From: Thermaerobacter marianensis
GTDB lineage: Bacteria > Bacillota > Sulfobacillia > DYIH01 > DYIG01
DNA length: 21,922 nucleotides
NCBI GenBank assembly: GCA_020723725.1
Contig: DYIG01000006.1
Span: 1-21,922 of the forward strand
Reading direction: 5' to 3'
The notes beneath the pieces were generated by a model. The model worked only from the letters and a program-made list of their open reading frames with translations, searched no databases and was not told where the DNA came from. Positions 14,482 through 21,922 of the stretch are shown one piece after another. The position numbers were made by a program, and so were the translations under genes. Position 1 is the first letter of the stretch; each line of letters opens with the position of its first letter.

Positions 14482-15381
14482 TCAGTGCGTATTAAAGCCT
14501 TGAGAAAGCAGGTGACGGTGAACCTCACCAGCATGGAATGAGCTTCGGACAAAAGGCCCGGCTATAACCGAGGCAAAGCCCTTTTCCAGCCCTTTCCGCC
14601 TGTAGGCGGCAAATCTCTCCGGATTAATGTATTCGTGGACGGGCAGGCTCGTCTTGTCAGGGCGAAGGTATTGACCCAGGGTAAGAACATGGCACCCCGC
14701 CTCGAGAAGGTCCACCATGGCAGCCTCAACCTCGGCTTCTTTCTCCCCCATTCCAAGCATAAGACCCGTTTTGATCACAGGGCTGCGCCCCCGGTGGTTG
14801 AAACCACTTGCTTCTCGCAACACGTCAAGGGATCTTCTGTAGGAACCCTGGGGCTTAACGCGTGGATAGAGGCGGGCTACAGTTTCCAGATTATGATTGA
14901 ACACATCGGGCCCGGCCTCAAGTACGCTCCTTACGGCCTGCATGTCCCCCATAAAATCCGGCACCAATACCTCAATAGTTACCCTTTCCTTTAATCGCCT
15001 CAGGGTGTCAATGACGGAGACGAATTGTGCTGCCCCTCCATCGGGGAGGTCATCCCTGGTTACAGACGTGATAACCACATGCTTTAGGCCCATTTTCTCA
15101 ACGGCCTGAGCGACCCTGACGGGCTCACTAGCATCGGGGGCAGGCAGAGACTTGGCATGCTGCACGGCACAAAAACCACAGGCCCGAGTACAGGTATCAC
15201 CCAGTATCATGAAGGTAGCTGTGCCATTACCATAGCATTCCTCCCTATTCGGACACCTCGCGCCCTCACAAACGGTATTCAACCGGTATTCCATAAGGGT
15301 ATCTCGGGTCTGTCGCGTGCTCCCCGCAGGTCCAAGTTTAATTTTGAGCCATTCTGGCTTCCTTGAGCGTTTTTCCCCCAG
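14482..15381 (-). CDS. lipA: Lipoyl synthase, probably from a CTG start
   Basis: Radical-SAM enzyme that inserts two sulfurs into octanoyl groups to make lipoate. The auxiliary cluster motif C-x4-C-x5-C (CEGARC...C) precedes the SAM cluster motif CTRACGFC, and the conserved RSSFHA is near the C-terminus. The first ATG in frame is at 15294, but homology clearly extends upstream as KPEWLKIKLG and GSTRQTRDTL, the normal LipA N-terminus. No ATG, GTG or TTG lies in that extension before a TAA. A CTG at 15379-15381, 8 bases after GGATGTG (15390-15396), gives a 299-residue protein of normal length. If only ATG is allowed, the gene is 14482-15294 and lacks the first 29 residues. No lipB or lplA is nearby. 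Confidence 0.88.
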   Translation of the reverse strand: MGEKRSRKPEWLKIKLGPAGSTRQTRDTLMEYRLNTVCEGARCPNREECYGNGTATFMILGDTCTRACGFCAVQHAKSLPAPDASEPVRVAQAVEKMGLKHVVITSVTRDDLPDGGAAQFVSVIDTLRRLKERVTIEVLVPDFMGDMQAVRSVLEAGPDVFNHNLETVARLYPRVKPQGSYRRSLDVLREASGFNHRGRSPVIKTGLMLGMGEKEAEVEAAMVDLLEAGCHVLTLGQYLRPDKTSLPVHEYINPERFAAYRRKGLEKGFASVIAGPFVRSSFHAGEVHRHLLSQGFNTH

Positions 15382-15429
15382 CTGTAAATCACATCCACAA
15401 AATTATCTATTTTTTGCAAGCGTTTATTC

Positions 15430-15458
15430 TGGACTGCCGGTTTACCATATGATATACT
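15430..15458 (+). promoter_or_regulatory. Promoter of the cold-shock gene
   Basis: TGGACT (15430-15435), 17 bases, then TATACT (15453-15458), with an extended -10 TG one base before it. This is the best plus-strand promoter in the window. The leader to the TTG start is about 50 bases. Confidence 0.65.
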
Positions 15459-15515
15459 GCATCTCGACGCTGGCGATAGTCAGTGAATCTATTTATGTAG
15501 TTGGAGGTATCAGGT

Positions 15516-15716
15516 TTGCAAGGCGTAGTCAAATGGTTCAACGCAGAGAAGGGTTACGGCTTCATCACCAGGGATGACGGAGAAGGCGACGTTTTCGTTC
15601 ACTTCACTGCTATCCAGGAGGACGGTTTCCGTACCCTCGAAGAAGGCCAGCGTGTGGCTTTCGATGTCGTCCAGGGTGCCAAAGGCCCACAGGCCCAGAA
15701 CGTAATTAAGGCCTAA
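15516..15716 (+). CDS. Cold-shock protein (CspA family)
   Basis: 66-residue single-strand nucleic-acid binding OB fold, the standard length. RNP1 KGYGFI and RNP2 VFVHF are intact after the start [12 protein letters not shown]. The TTG at 15516-15518 follows GGAGGT by 7 bases; an upstream TTG at 15501 is within the ribosome site. The gene stands alone between its own promoter and terminators, flanked by oppositely directed lipA and the carboxypeptidase. Members act as RNA chaperones in the cold or in stationary phase; which of these applies cannot be told. Confidence 0.95.
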   Translation: MQGVVKWFNAEKGYGFITRDDGEGDVFVHFTAIQEDGFRTLEEGQRVAFDVVQGAKGPQAQNVIKA

Positions 15717-15726
15717 CCCAACTGCG

Positions 15727-15750
15727 GGTAGTCACAAAAAATAGACTACC
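15727..15750 (+). repeat. Hairpin after the cold-shock gene
   Basis: Perfect 7-bp stem GGTAGTC/GACTACC with a 10-base A-rich loop, starting about 10 bases after the stop. No T-run follows. It directly abuts the terminator stem at 15751, so the two would stack in the RNA and may protect the message end. Confidence 0.6.
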
Positions 15751-15792
15751 AAAGGCGCCTTGTAATTTCCGAATTCAGGGCGCTTTTTCTTT
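15751..15792 (+). terminator. Intrinsic terminator of the cold-shock gene
   Basis: Stem AAAGGCGCC (15751-15759) with GGCGCTTTT (15779-15787), nine pairs including one G-T, then a T-rich tail (TTTTTCTTT). It ends the plus-strand transcript. The A-run on the other side means it could also stop minus-strand transcripts coming from the carboxypeptidase gene. Confidence 0.7.
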
Positions 15793-15812
15793 GTATAAGC
15801 GATTTGTTTGAA

Positions 15813-17126
15813 TTAACCTCGCCCATTGCCCCGGTCAATCCATTGATGGGAATCAACCATATGCCCTTGATTTAAGCTTATGTAACCCAATTCGTATCTG
15901 CGAAGGCGCCGCCGCTTCCGTCTCCGACGCTGTATTCTGCTTATGGCAACCCCAGCAAAAACAGGAACAGCCCCTGCCAACCAAATAAGGTTTTTCCCTT
16001 GTTTGACAAGCGGGATTACGGTTTCGGCAGCGACAAGATCGACCTTACCTATGAGATTATTTCCGGCCAGGAAAACGGCTTCACCCACCCGTGTCCCAGC
16101 AAATACCGGGGCCTCGAGCGGATCCAGGGGGTTGATATGCATTCGGATCTCCGTTTTCGATGAGCGCGGCAAGGAATAAGAAAAACCTTCTTTAGCAATT
16201 ACAGGCACCGGGAAGCCATCCCTCACCGGGAGCGCCCCAAGCCGATCGCCAGCCGAGACGCAGCGTTTCTTCTCAAAAACCTCAAACCCATAATCCAGTA
16301 ACGCCCGCGAATCTTTATATACCCTGTCGGACGTGCTATTTAGGACAACGGCAATCAAAACCCTCCCGTCCCTGGCGGCAGAGAGCACGAGACAGGACCC
16401 TGCTTCAGACGCATAACCCGTGTTCACGCCCGTAATATCCCCATCGCCATACAGGAGACGGTTGTGATTGTACAAGGTGCGCGTGCTATCCTTGGCAGGC
16501 CAGGGAATCTTATATTCCTTAGTCGCCACCATTCCTGCGAAAACCGGGTTGTTAAGGGCTTTGGCAGTGATAATAGCCACATCCCTGGCCGTGGAGTAGT
16601 GGCCTTCGGCAGGTAGTCCATGGGGGTTGACAAACTTACTGTTGCGAGCGCCCAGTTCTGCCGCTTTGGTATTCATCAATTGAGCGAAGCGCTCCTCCGA
16701 CCCGGCAACGTGCTCCGCCAGGGCTATTGCCGCGTCATTGGCTGATTCCAGTAGTAACGCATAAAGGAGGTTACGCACGGTTTGCGTCTCACCACGGTCC
16801 AGGTAGATCCGGCTACCCTCAACCCTGGAAGCATTTTCACTGATCGTAACCAACTCATCTAGCCCTACATTTTCCAGGACAACCAGGGCCGTAAGTATCT
16901 TGGTAACCGAAGCGATGGGCAAGCGACGATTGGCGTTATGCTCATACATGAACTGGCTGTTAAACGGATCCATTAGAACTGCAGCCTCCGCAGTCACGTA
17001 AGGCACAGTCACGTTAGGCTTAGAGTCAAGGGAACCGTTCGAAGCCCATACTGCCTTTGCGGGCAAGATAAATAGAAGAAGCCCGGTAAACACCCAAAAA
17101 TATACGAGACGATTTATCAGGGACAT
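15813..17126 (-). CDS. D-alanyl-D-alanine carboxypeptidase (DacF-like, S11) with NTG in place of KTG
   Basis: Low-molecular-weight penicillin-binding protein that trims the terminal D-Ala of peptidoglycan stem peptides; 437 residues. A signal peptide (about 1-28) leads to SxxK at 73-76 (SVTK), SxN at 128-130 (SAN), and a third motif at 235-237 that reads NTG instead of KTG. A C-terminal hydrophobic segment after QGKNL is followed by a very basic RRRRKRRRLRR stretch, suggesting a membrane anchor with an unusual cytoplasmic tail. The start is 6 bases after the rimO stop, so the two are one transcript. The codon for Asn235 is AAC, so a single base change to AAA or AAG would restore Lys. DacF of Bacillus is made in the forespore, but sporulation control is not shown here. 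Confidence 0.9.
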   Translation of the reverse strand: MSLINRLVYFWVFTGLLLFILPAKAVWASNGSLDSKPNVTVPYVTAEAAVLMDPFNSQFMYEHNANRRLPIASVTKILTALVVLENVGLDELVTISENASRVEGSRIYLDRGETQTVRNLLYALLLESANDAAIALAEHVAGSEERFAQLMNTKAAELGARNSKFVNPHGLPAEGHYSTARDVAIITAKALNNPVFAGMVATKEYKIPWPAKDSTRTLYNHNRLLYGDGDITGVNTGYASEAGSCLVLSAARDGRVLIAVVLNSTSDRVYKDSRALLDYGFEVFEKKRCVSAGDRLGALPVRDGFPVPVIAKEGFSYSLPRSSKTEIRMHINPLDPLEAPVFAGTRVGEAVFLAGNNLIGKVDLVAAETVIPLVKQGKNLIWLAGAVPVFAGVAISRIQRRRRKRRRLRRYELGYISLNQGHMVDSHQWIDRGNGRG

Positions 17127-17132
17127 GTTCTA

Positions 17133-18563
17133 TTATTTCACCCGTGATGTCGCAGATTCCTCCGAACAGTTTACAAACTCCCCATAGAGGTCATACTCGT
17201 CGGCATGGGTTATTCGCACGCAGACAAAGTCACCCGGTTTTATCGGCGCTATATCACGCGTTTGCCCGAGTTTCGGCACCACAAAATTTACCTGACCGTC
17301 AACCTCAGGGGCCTGTCCAGACCAACGGCCACGGTAATTACCGGAAGCCCCGCCAATGGCCTCTTCCACAATGACCTCGAGCGTCTTCCCAATATGGCGG
17401 GACTGCCTCTCCAGGCTTATTTCGCGTTGATGTTCAACCCCAAGGTGATACCGCCGTTCCTTCTCCTTAGCAGGAACCTGCCCTGACAGCCGGGCTGCGG
17501 TTGTTCCCTCTTCCCTGGAATATGTAAAGAAACCGACGTAATCAAAGCGAATCTCTGTGAGGAACCGCAGAAGCTCCTGGAAGTCGTCCTCTGTCTCGCC
17601 GGGGAAACCAACTATGAAGCTGCTCCTGAAGACGACCTCCGGCATTCTCCTCCGGATACGGGAGACCAGGTCAAGGAGATCGGGGCGCCTCCCACCGCGT
17701 TTCATTCCCGTCAGAACGCTGTCACTCCCATGTTGCAGGGGGATGTCAATGTACTGGCATACTTTGGGCAGGGAGGCCATGGCGTTGATGATGCCGTCAT
17801 CAAACGTCATCGGGTAATTGTAGAGTAGCCTGATCCACTTAAGGCCTTCAATATCGTTCAGTCTCGAAAGGAGTTCCGGCAACAGGCTCCTGTTCCCGGG
17901 CAGATCCCGGCCATAAAAGGTACAGTCCTGCGAAACAAGGTTAATCTCCTTTACCCCATCAGCAACCAGACCCCTTACCTCTCCAACTATCAGGTCCATT
18001 GGACGGCTGCGGTATGACCCCCTCAACTGGGGAATCACACAAAACGCACACTTATGGTCACAACCCTCTGCGATTTTCACGTAAGCTGTGCTGCTCTCCG
18101 TAAGCCTGAGCCTCGGCAAAGCCTCATCGTACCGGTATGGGATTTCAACCGCTTCGGCAAACCGGCACCCCTCCTGTGACCTTCTCACCGTTTCGACTAT
18201 GCGGGGGAACTCGTTGGTGCCGATGACTGCATCGATCTCGGGTATCTCTTTCAGCAACTCGCCCGAATACCTCTGCCCCAGGCACCCGCTGACGATCAAT
18301 CTGCCTATACGCCCGGAGGTCTTCAGCGAGGCCAGTTCCAGTATGGTATTGACCGATTCCTGCTTGGCGGCATCAATGAAACCGCACGTGTTAACCACGC
18401 AGAAATCCACCCTTAAACCATCCTGACCCAGGACTTCATCTGCAGAATGTACAGGCAGGATATTAAAACCGGCCTGTCGTAACAGGCCCAGCATGTTCTC
18501 ACTATCGACGGTGTTCTTGGCGCATCCCAGCGTGACGACGGCGGCATTGAGCTCGTTTGACAA
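17133..18563 (-). CDS. rimO: Ribosomal protein uS12 methylthiotransferase
   Basis: Radical-SAM methylthiotransferase that modifies an Asp of ribosomal protein S12; 476 residues. The N-terminal cluster domain has TLGCAKN, NTCGF and SGCLG, each with a ligand Cys. The radical-SAM motif is CDHKCAFC and the fold continues through FIVGFPGETEDDF to a C-terminal TRAM domain (from about EVIVEEA). I chose the TTG at 18561-18563, 9 bases after GGGGAGG; a GTG upstream would read through that site. A set of RimO-type (rather than MiaB) residues, such as LGCAKNxVDSE, supports the name. It leads the minus-strand run that includes the carboxypeptidase. Confidence 0.96.
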   Translation of the reverse strand: MSNELNAAVVTLGCAKNTVDSENMLGLLRQAGFNILPVHSADEVLGQDGLRVDFCVVNTCGFIDAAKQESVNTILELASLKTSGRIGRLIVSGCLGQRYSGELLKEIPEIDAVIGTNEFPRIVETVRRSQEGCRFAEAVEIPYRYDEALPRLRLTESSTAYVKIAEGCDHKCAFCVIPQLRGSYRSRPMDLIVGEVRGLVADGVKEINLVSQDCTFYGRDLPGNRSLLPELLSRLNDIEGLKWIRLLYNYPMTFDDGIINAMASLPKVCQYIDIPLQHGSDSVLTGMKRGGRRPDLLDLVSRIRRRMPEVVFRSSFIVGFPGETEDDFQELLRFLTEIRFDYVGFFTYSREEGTTAARLSGQVPAKEKERRYHLGVEHQREISLERQSRHIGKTLEVIVEEAIGGASGNYRGRWSGQAPEVDGQVNFVVPKLGQTRDIAPIKPGDFVCVRITHADEYDLYGEFVNCSEESATSRVK

Positions 18564-18670
18564 AGGACCATTCCTCCCCTTGCATAAGTTAACACCCGCT
18601 GCACCGGCTGGCAAAGAGGTTATTAACGAGGTAGGATTGGCGAGCAGAAACCAATTGCCGGGGTGAGAGC
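18564..18670. promoter_or_regulatory. Divergent promoter region between rimO and panC
   Basis: The two genes start away from each other here. Toward rimO, TTGCCA (18609-18614, minus strand) is 17 bases from a weak TAACTT (18586-18591). Toward panC, TGGCAA (the same six bases read on the plus strand) is 17 bases from TAGGAT (18632-18637). If both are used, the -35 elements coincide and the promoters would compete. Neither pair is strong. Confidence 0.3.
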
Positions 18671-19543
18671 ATGAAATTCGAAACCAGCATCACTGAGACC
18701 AGACAAACTATCGCAAAGGCCAGGCAGGACGGCCTTTCCGTGGGTTACGTCCCCACAATGGGGTATTTCCATGATGGGCATCTCTCCCTCATCCGTACGG
18801 CAAGGGAGTCCTGCGGTTTTGTTGTAGTCAGCATCTTTGTAAACCCCCTCCAATTCGGGCCGAAAGAGGACCTGGCAGCCTATCCACGCAACATTGAGAG
18901 GGATTGCAGCCTGGCGGCTCAGGCGGGCGCCGACCTTGTTTTCGCCCCTGGTGAAGGGGAGATGTACAGACCTCGGTTCAGCACGGCCGTAGAGGTAGGC
19001 AGGCTGGGTACGGTTCTCTGTGGCGCTTCACGCCCCGGTCATTTCCGCGGCGTGGCAACCGTTGTCGTGAAACTCCTTAATATCGTGCGCCCCGATGTCG
19101 CATTCTTCGGCGAAAAGGATGCCCAACAGCTCATTATCATCCGCAGGGTGGTCGAGGACCTTGACATCCCCACGACCATCAAGGGCATACCCACCGTCCG
19201 CGAAGCTGATGGCCTGGCAATGAGTTCGCGGAACGTGTATCTGACCCCTGAAGAACGCGGTGCAGCCCCGGTCATATACCGTGCCTTGCTGGCAGCCGAA
19301 GATGCTATAAAACGTGGCGAAAGGCGCACGGCTGAAGTCCTGGGGGTGATCGGCGGGGTCCTGCAAACGGAACCCCTGTTGAAACCAGACTATTTCGCCG
19401 CAGTGGGGCTCCATGATCTCGAAGAGCGTCCGACGCTGCAGGGGGAGATCCTCCTGGCAATTGCGGCCCGTATTGGTAAGGCGCGCTTAATAGATAACCT
19501 GCCCCTTGATGTGTCAGACACGGTCAAGCGTATTGCAATCTAG
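18671..19543 (+). CDS. panC: Pantothenate synthetase
   Basis: ATP-dependent ligase joining pantoate and beta-alanine in coenzyme A synthesis; 290 residues. The nucleotide-binding motif PTMGYFHDGHLSL (His34, His37) is followed by SIFVNPLQFGP, FGEKDAQQL and MSSRNVYL, all normal for the family. The ATG follows a GGGGTGA ribosome site. panB and panD are not adjacent in the window, so the pathway is split in this genome or the others lie elsewhere. The gene faces the same way as the helicase, which begins about 50 bases after the stop. Confidence 0.97.
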   Translation: MKFETSITETRQTIAKARQDGLSVGYVPTMGYFHDGHLSLIRTARESCGFVVVSIFVNPLQFGPKEDLAAYPRNIERDCSLAAQAGADLVFAPGEGEMYRPRFSTAVEVGRLGTVLCGASRPGHFRGVATVVVKLLNIVRPDVAFFGEKDAQQLIIIRRVVEDLDIPTTIKGIPTVREADGLAMSSRNVYLTPEERGAAPVIYRALLAAEDAIKRGERRTAEVLGVIGGVLQTEPLLKPDYFAAVGLHDLEERPTLQGEILLAIAARIGKARLIDNLPLDVSDTVKRIAI

Positions 19544-19551
19544 TTCGACTC

Positions 19552-19581
19552 TTGCCAATCGCGGGTTGTTTATGTTATATT
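19552..19581 (+). promoter_or_regulatory. Candidate promoter of the helicase gene
   Basis: TTGCCA (19552-19557), 18 bases, then TATATT (19576-19581, five of six consensus positions). Transcription would begin near 19588, leaving almost no leader before the ATG at 19594, so either the message is nearly leaderless or this pair is chance. Confidence 0.35.
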
Positions 19582-19593
19582 TTTCCAGTGAAT

Positions 19594-21873
19594 ATGGTCA
19601 TTGCCTGCCCCTGCTCCAGGCAGCCCGCTGAAGGGTCCGGTATTGAAGGTTTCCTGACATCCCTTCGAGGCTGCCGGTTCTTCTTGTCGTTAAAAAGGTA
19701 TTGGGCATTTCAGCCTGCCCGCCCGGCACGCCTAGTGCCGTTTCCTTCCGGGCTGGATCCCCGTCTTTCCAAACTACTTGCATCCAGGGGTATCGGTGCC
19801 CTTTACTCGCACCAGGCCCAGGCCTTTGAATTGGCATCCTCGGGGAATGACGTCGTTGTGGTTACCCCTACTGCATCGGGGAAAACACTCTGTTTCAACT
19901 TGCCCGTTTTTAACCTGCTTCTTCACGACCAACAGGCAAGGGCCATCTACCTCTTCCCAACCAAAGCACTTGCCGCTGATCAATTATCTACCCTCCTTTC
20001 CCTGTGCAAAGGGCTCGCCGAGCAACCGCCGGGGACAACGCTGAATCTGTTTCCGGCGGTTTATGACGGGGATACGAACATGCGAGACAGGGAGAGGGCG
20101 CGAAACCAGGCCCGTATACTGCTGACCAACCCCGATATGCTTAATTACCGCATCCTCCCGGAAAGCCACCTTTGGCTGGACTTCCTGGAAAACCTGCGTT
20201 TCTTAATAATCGATGAAATACGCCTCTATCGAGGCGGCTTTGGGAGCCATGTGGCCAACGTCCTAAGAAGGCTCACGGCGCTAACCCCGGGGTCCGGCGT
20301 CAGGATGCGGATTATAACCTGTTCCGGGACCATCGCTAACCCGGGAGAGCACGCCTCTGCGCTCTGCGGGAGGAAGACCAAGATTGTGGCGGAAAGCGGC
20401 GCCCCCCGAGGCCCGCGTCACCTGATTGTTGCCGACCCTCACCGGTTGGGAACCAAAGGCGATGCATACCCCCTGCTGAACTGCGCGGTTTTGCTCGGAC
20501 GTCTGCTCCTGAGGTCAGGTGTTCAGGCGGTTATATTCGCCAGGCGGCACGAGGAAGTCGAGTTACTGGTCCGGTTGTTGCGTCTGGCCGTCGGGAAAGA
20601 CCATCCACCGGAGGCCATACAGGGTTACCGCGGCGGCTACCTGCCGGGCGAACGCCGACGGATCGAGGAGGGCCTCCGCCACGGCACTGTGCGCCTTGTT
20701 ATAAGCACCAGCGCCCTGGAGGTCGGGGTTGATGTCGGCGGGCTCCGCGGATGTGTAATCTGCGGTTACCCGGGCAGCATGGCAGGCCTCTGGCAACAGG
20801 CAGGCCGGGTTGGTCGTGACGGAAGCCCTTCAGTGATTATCTTGCTTACGGGGCGCCAGGCCATTGATCGCCACCTGGCGGCGTTTCCCGAATTAATATT
20901 CAGCGCAGGACCCGAGTTCGCCCACATCAACCCTGATAACCCCATAATCCAACAGCAACACCTGGAAGCGGCCGCCGAGCACAAGGGGGCGCCAATCCGT
21001 GGGGCTGAAAAACCTTCCTCACATTTACTAACCACAAACGGACAGGAGATTGGCGCCCTGGGCAGTTCCCGTGCCGGATTGAAGCACCCGGGGGCGATTT
21101 ACCTCCACAACGGGGAATCTTATCGTGTCACAAGCTATAAGAGAAGGGCTTCGGGGTACCGGTTCGAACTGGAGGCTACGACCCAAAATCACCTCACGGC
21201 GCCCAAGCTGGCCTCAGCCCTCCTTTCAGCAGTCCCGGTGGAATCCTGTTGTTTTTCGAATCCGCCCGGCCTGGGAAGCGTCTATATACACCACGGAAAG
21301 GCAACCCTGGTTAAGTCGGGTACCGTCCTGACACGGTTTGACCCCAGAAAGGGCAGGACCTCCGCCTGGGAGAGGGCTTCCCTCGGGGAGGCTATACCGG
21401 TGCGAACCTGGTGGATGACCCTGCCTTCGACACTGAATGAAGTGAGCGCCCCTGAACAACTGGCCAAGATTCTGTCGTTTCTGGGTCAACTGATAATTCT
21501 TGCCTTGCCCAGGCTCATACTTTGTGACCACAGCGACGTAAAGAGCATGTCCCACCCCTGCCACCCGTGGACAGGCCTGCCTACCCTGTATCTTTACGAC
21601 ACGTTTCCAGGTGGTAGCGGGATCATTGAAAGCGCATACCGCCAAACCCCTGAGCTCCTGCACCGAACCCTGCTATGGGACAAGGGGATGGCCGGGGACC
21701 TCAACCGTTCTCCAAGCATCCCGTCACCCGGAACCGGCATCGAACAGCAAACCACGAAGCTCATTGAATCAATCCTGTACTACCGTTTGGATAGCAATCA
21801 TATCTCTTTTCCGGGTGATACTTGCCACCAGGGAGGGGTCATGGCCTTTGCTCGTCCTCAACTTGACGGGTGA
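19594..21873 (+). CDS. Diverged YprA/MrfA-type superfamily 2 helicase (MZB/DUF1998)
   Basis: 759-residue DEAD/DEAH-type helicase related to Bacillus MrfA (YprA), which acts in mitomycin-damage repair. Family blocks are PARPAR, LYSHQAQAF, Walker A TPTASGKT (91-98), FPTKALAADQL, GSHVANVLRR, and QQAGRVGR (391-398). Motif II reads DEIR (207-210) where relatives have DExH, and motif III reads CSGT instead of SAT. Near the C-terminus FPGGSGIIESAY is followed by a stretch with no Cys where relatives carry a four-Cys zinc site. The ATG at 19594 lacks a ribosome site; GTG 19588 and TTG 19552 are alternatives, and the conserved region begins soon after. It is intact but may have weak or altered activity. 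Confidence 0.88.
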   Translation: MVIACPCSRQPAEGSGIEGFLTSLRGCRFFLSLKRYWAFQPARPARLVPFPSGLDPRLSKLLASRGIGALYSHQAQAFELASSGNDVVVVTPTASGKTLCFNLPVFNLLLHDQQARAIYLFPTKALAADQLSTLLSLCKGLAEQPPGTTLNLFPAVYDGDTNMRDRERARNQARILLTNPDMLNYRILPESHLWLDFLENLRFLIIDEIRLYRGGFGSHVANVLRRLTALTPGSGVRMRIITCSGTIANPGEHASALCGRKTKIVAESGAPRGPRHLIVADPHRLGTKGDAYPLLNCAVLLGRLLLRSGVQAVIFARRHEEVELLVRLLRLAVGKDHPPEAIQGYRGGYLPGERRRIEEGLRHGTVRLVISTSALEVGVDVGGLRGCVICGYPGSMAGLWQQAGRVGRDGSPSVIILLTGRQAIDRHLAAFPELIFSAGPEFAHINPDNPIIQQQHLEAAAEHKGAPIRGAEKPSSHLLTTNGQEIGALGSSRAGLKHPGAIYLHNGESYRVTSYKRRASGYRFELEATTQNHLTAPKLASALLSAVPVESCCFSNPPGLGSVYIHHGKATLVKSGTVLTRFDPRKGRTSAWERASLGEAIPVRTWWMTLPSTLNEVSAPEQLAKILSFLGQLIILALPRLILCDHSDVKSMSHPCHPWTGLPTLYLYDTFPGGSGIIESAYRQTPELLHRTLLWDKGMAGDLNRSPSIPSPGTGIEQQTTKLIESILYYRLDSNHISFPGDTCHQGGVMAFARPQLDG

Positions 21874-21922
21874 CATAAGAAAAAAGGGGATTGTCGTACT
21901 ATGCCTCGCCGGTATCCTGGTT
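21848..21922 (+). CDS. Start of an unknown gene with an N-terminal membrane segment (cut by window end)
   Basis: A TTG at 21848-21850 lies about 9 bases after GGGAGGGG, overlapping the helicase end in another frame. It reads LTGDIRKKG and then IVVLCLAGILV, basic residues then a hydrophobic stretch, typical of a signal peptide or membrane anchor. A second TTG at 21863 is an alternative start. The frame is open to the window edge. No family can be named from 25 residues. Confidence 0.4.
   Translation, partial: MLVLNLTGDIRKKGIVVLCLAGILV

Noticed and set aside
1..21922. CRISPR arrays, tRNA or rRNA genes
   Set aside because: No regularly spaced direct repeats and no tRNA- or rRNA-like sequence were seen on reading either strand.

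Overview
The window looks like a chromosomal segment of a spore-forming, probably anaerobic Firmicute of the Peptococcaceae/Desulfotomaculum type. This is inferred from spoVS, RNase Y with a membrane anchor, the ymdB-rny pair, the recA-cinA-rimO neighbourhood, and the strong GGAGG ribosome sites with many TTG starts. Almost all genes from 24 to 17 kb-18.5 kb lie on the minus strand; a cold-shock gene and the panC/helicase end are on the plus strand.

Layout, left to right. (1) 24-1450: a small minus-strand operon of an FmdB-type zinc ribbon, a CsoR-family repressor whose ligand pattern is that of the persulfide sensor CstR, and a PHP phosphoesterase. It is preceded by a good sigma-A promoter and an ATACCC-N4-GGGTAT operator that the repressor probably binds. 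The PHP frame stops early at an in-frame TGA. (2) 1456-5350: rny, ymdB, spoVS and an M19 dipeptidase, with stop/start overlaps at rny-ymdB and spoVS-dipeptidase. rny has a structured leader holding a 5' inverted repeat and an intrinsic terminator. (3) 5440-8100: a visibly G+C-richer accessory island between rny and recA, where relatives usually carry recX. It holds decayed IS3-type and IS21 istB pieces, one intact membrane-anchored multicopper oxidase, and broken SRAP (YedK-like) and Doc toxin genes. (4) 8119-13116: recA, thpR, cinA, a small FtsH-like membrane AAA protease broken by one frameshift, and an unknown single-pass membrane protein whose stop overlaps the protease start. (5) 13232-15381: an orphan Leu/Ile/Val-type binding lipoprotein and lipoyl synthase; the conserved N-terminus of the synthase is reached only from a CTG start. 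(6) 15430-15792: a cold-shock gene with a clear promoter and terminator. (7) 15813-18563: rimO and a D-Ala-D-Ala carboxypeptidase whose KTG motif reads NTG. (8) 18671-end: panC, then a diverged YprA/MrfA-type helicase lacking the family's C-terminal cysteines, then the start of an unknown gene.

Most genes are housekeeping. The points most worth a second look are the predicted CstR-like regulon with its operator, the rny leader RNA, the mini-FtsH and its coupled partner, the gene-graveyard island around an intact copper oxidase, and several enzymes with altered signature residues. All function calls come from reading motifs; no database search was run.
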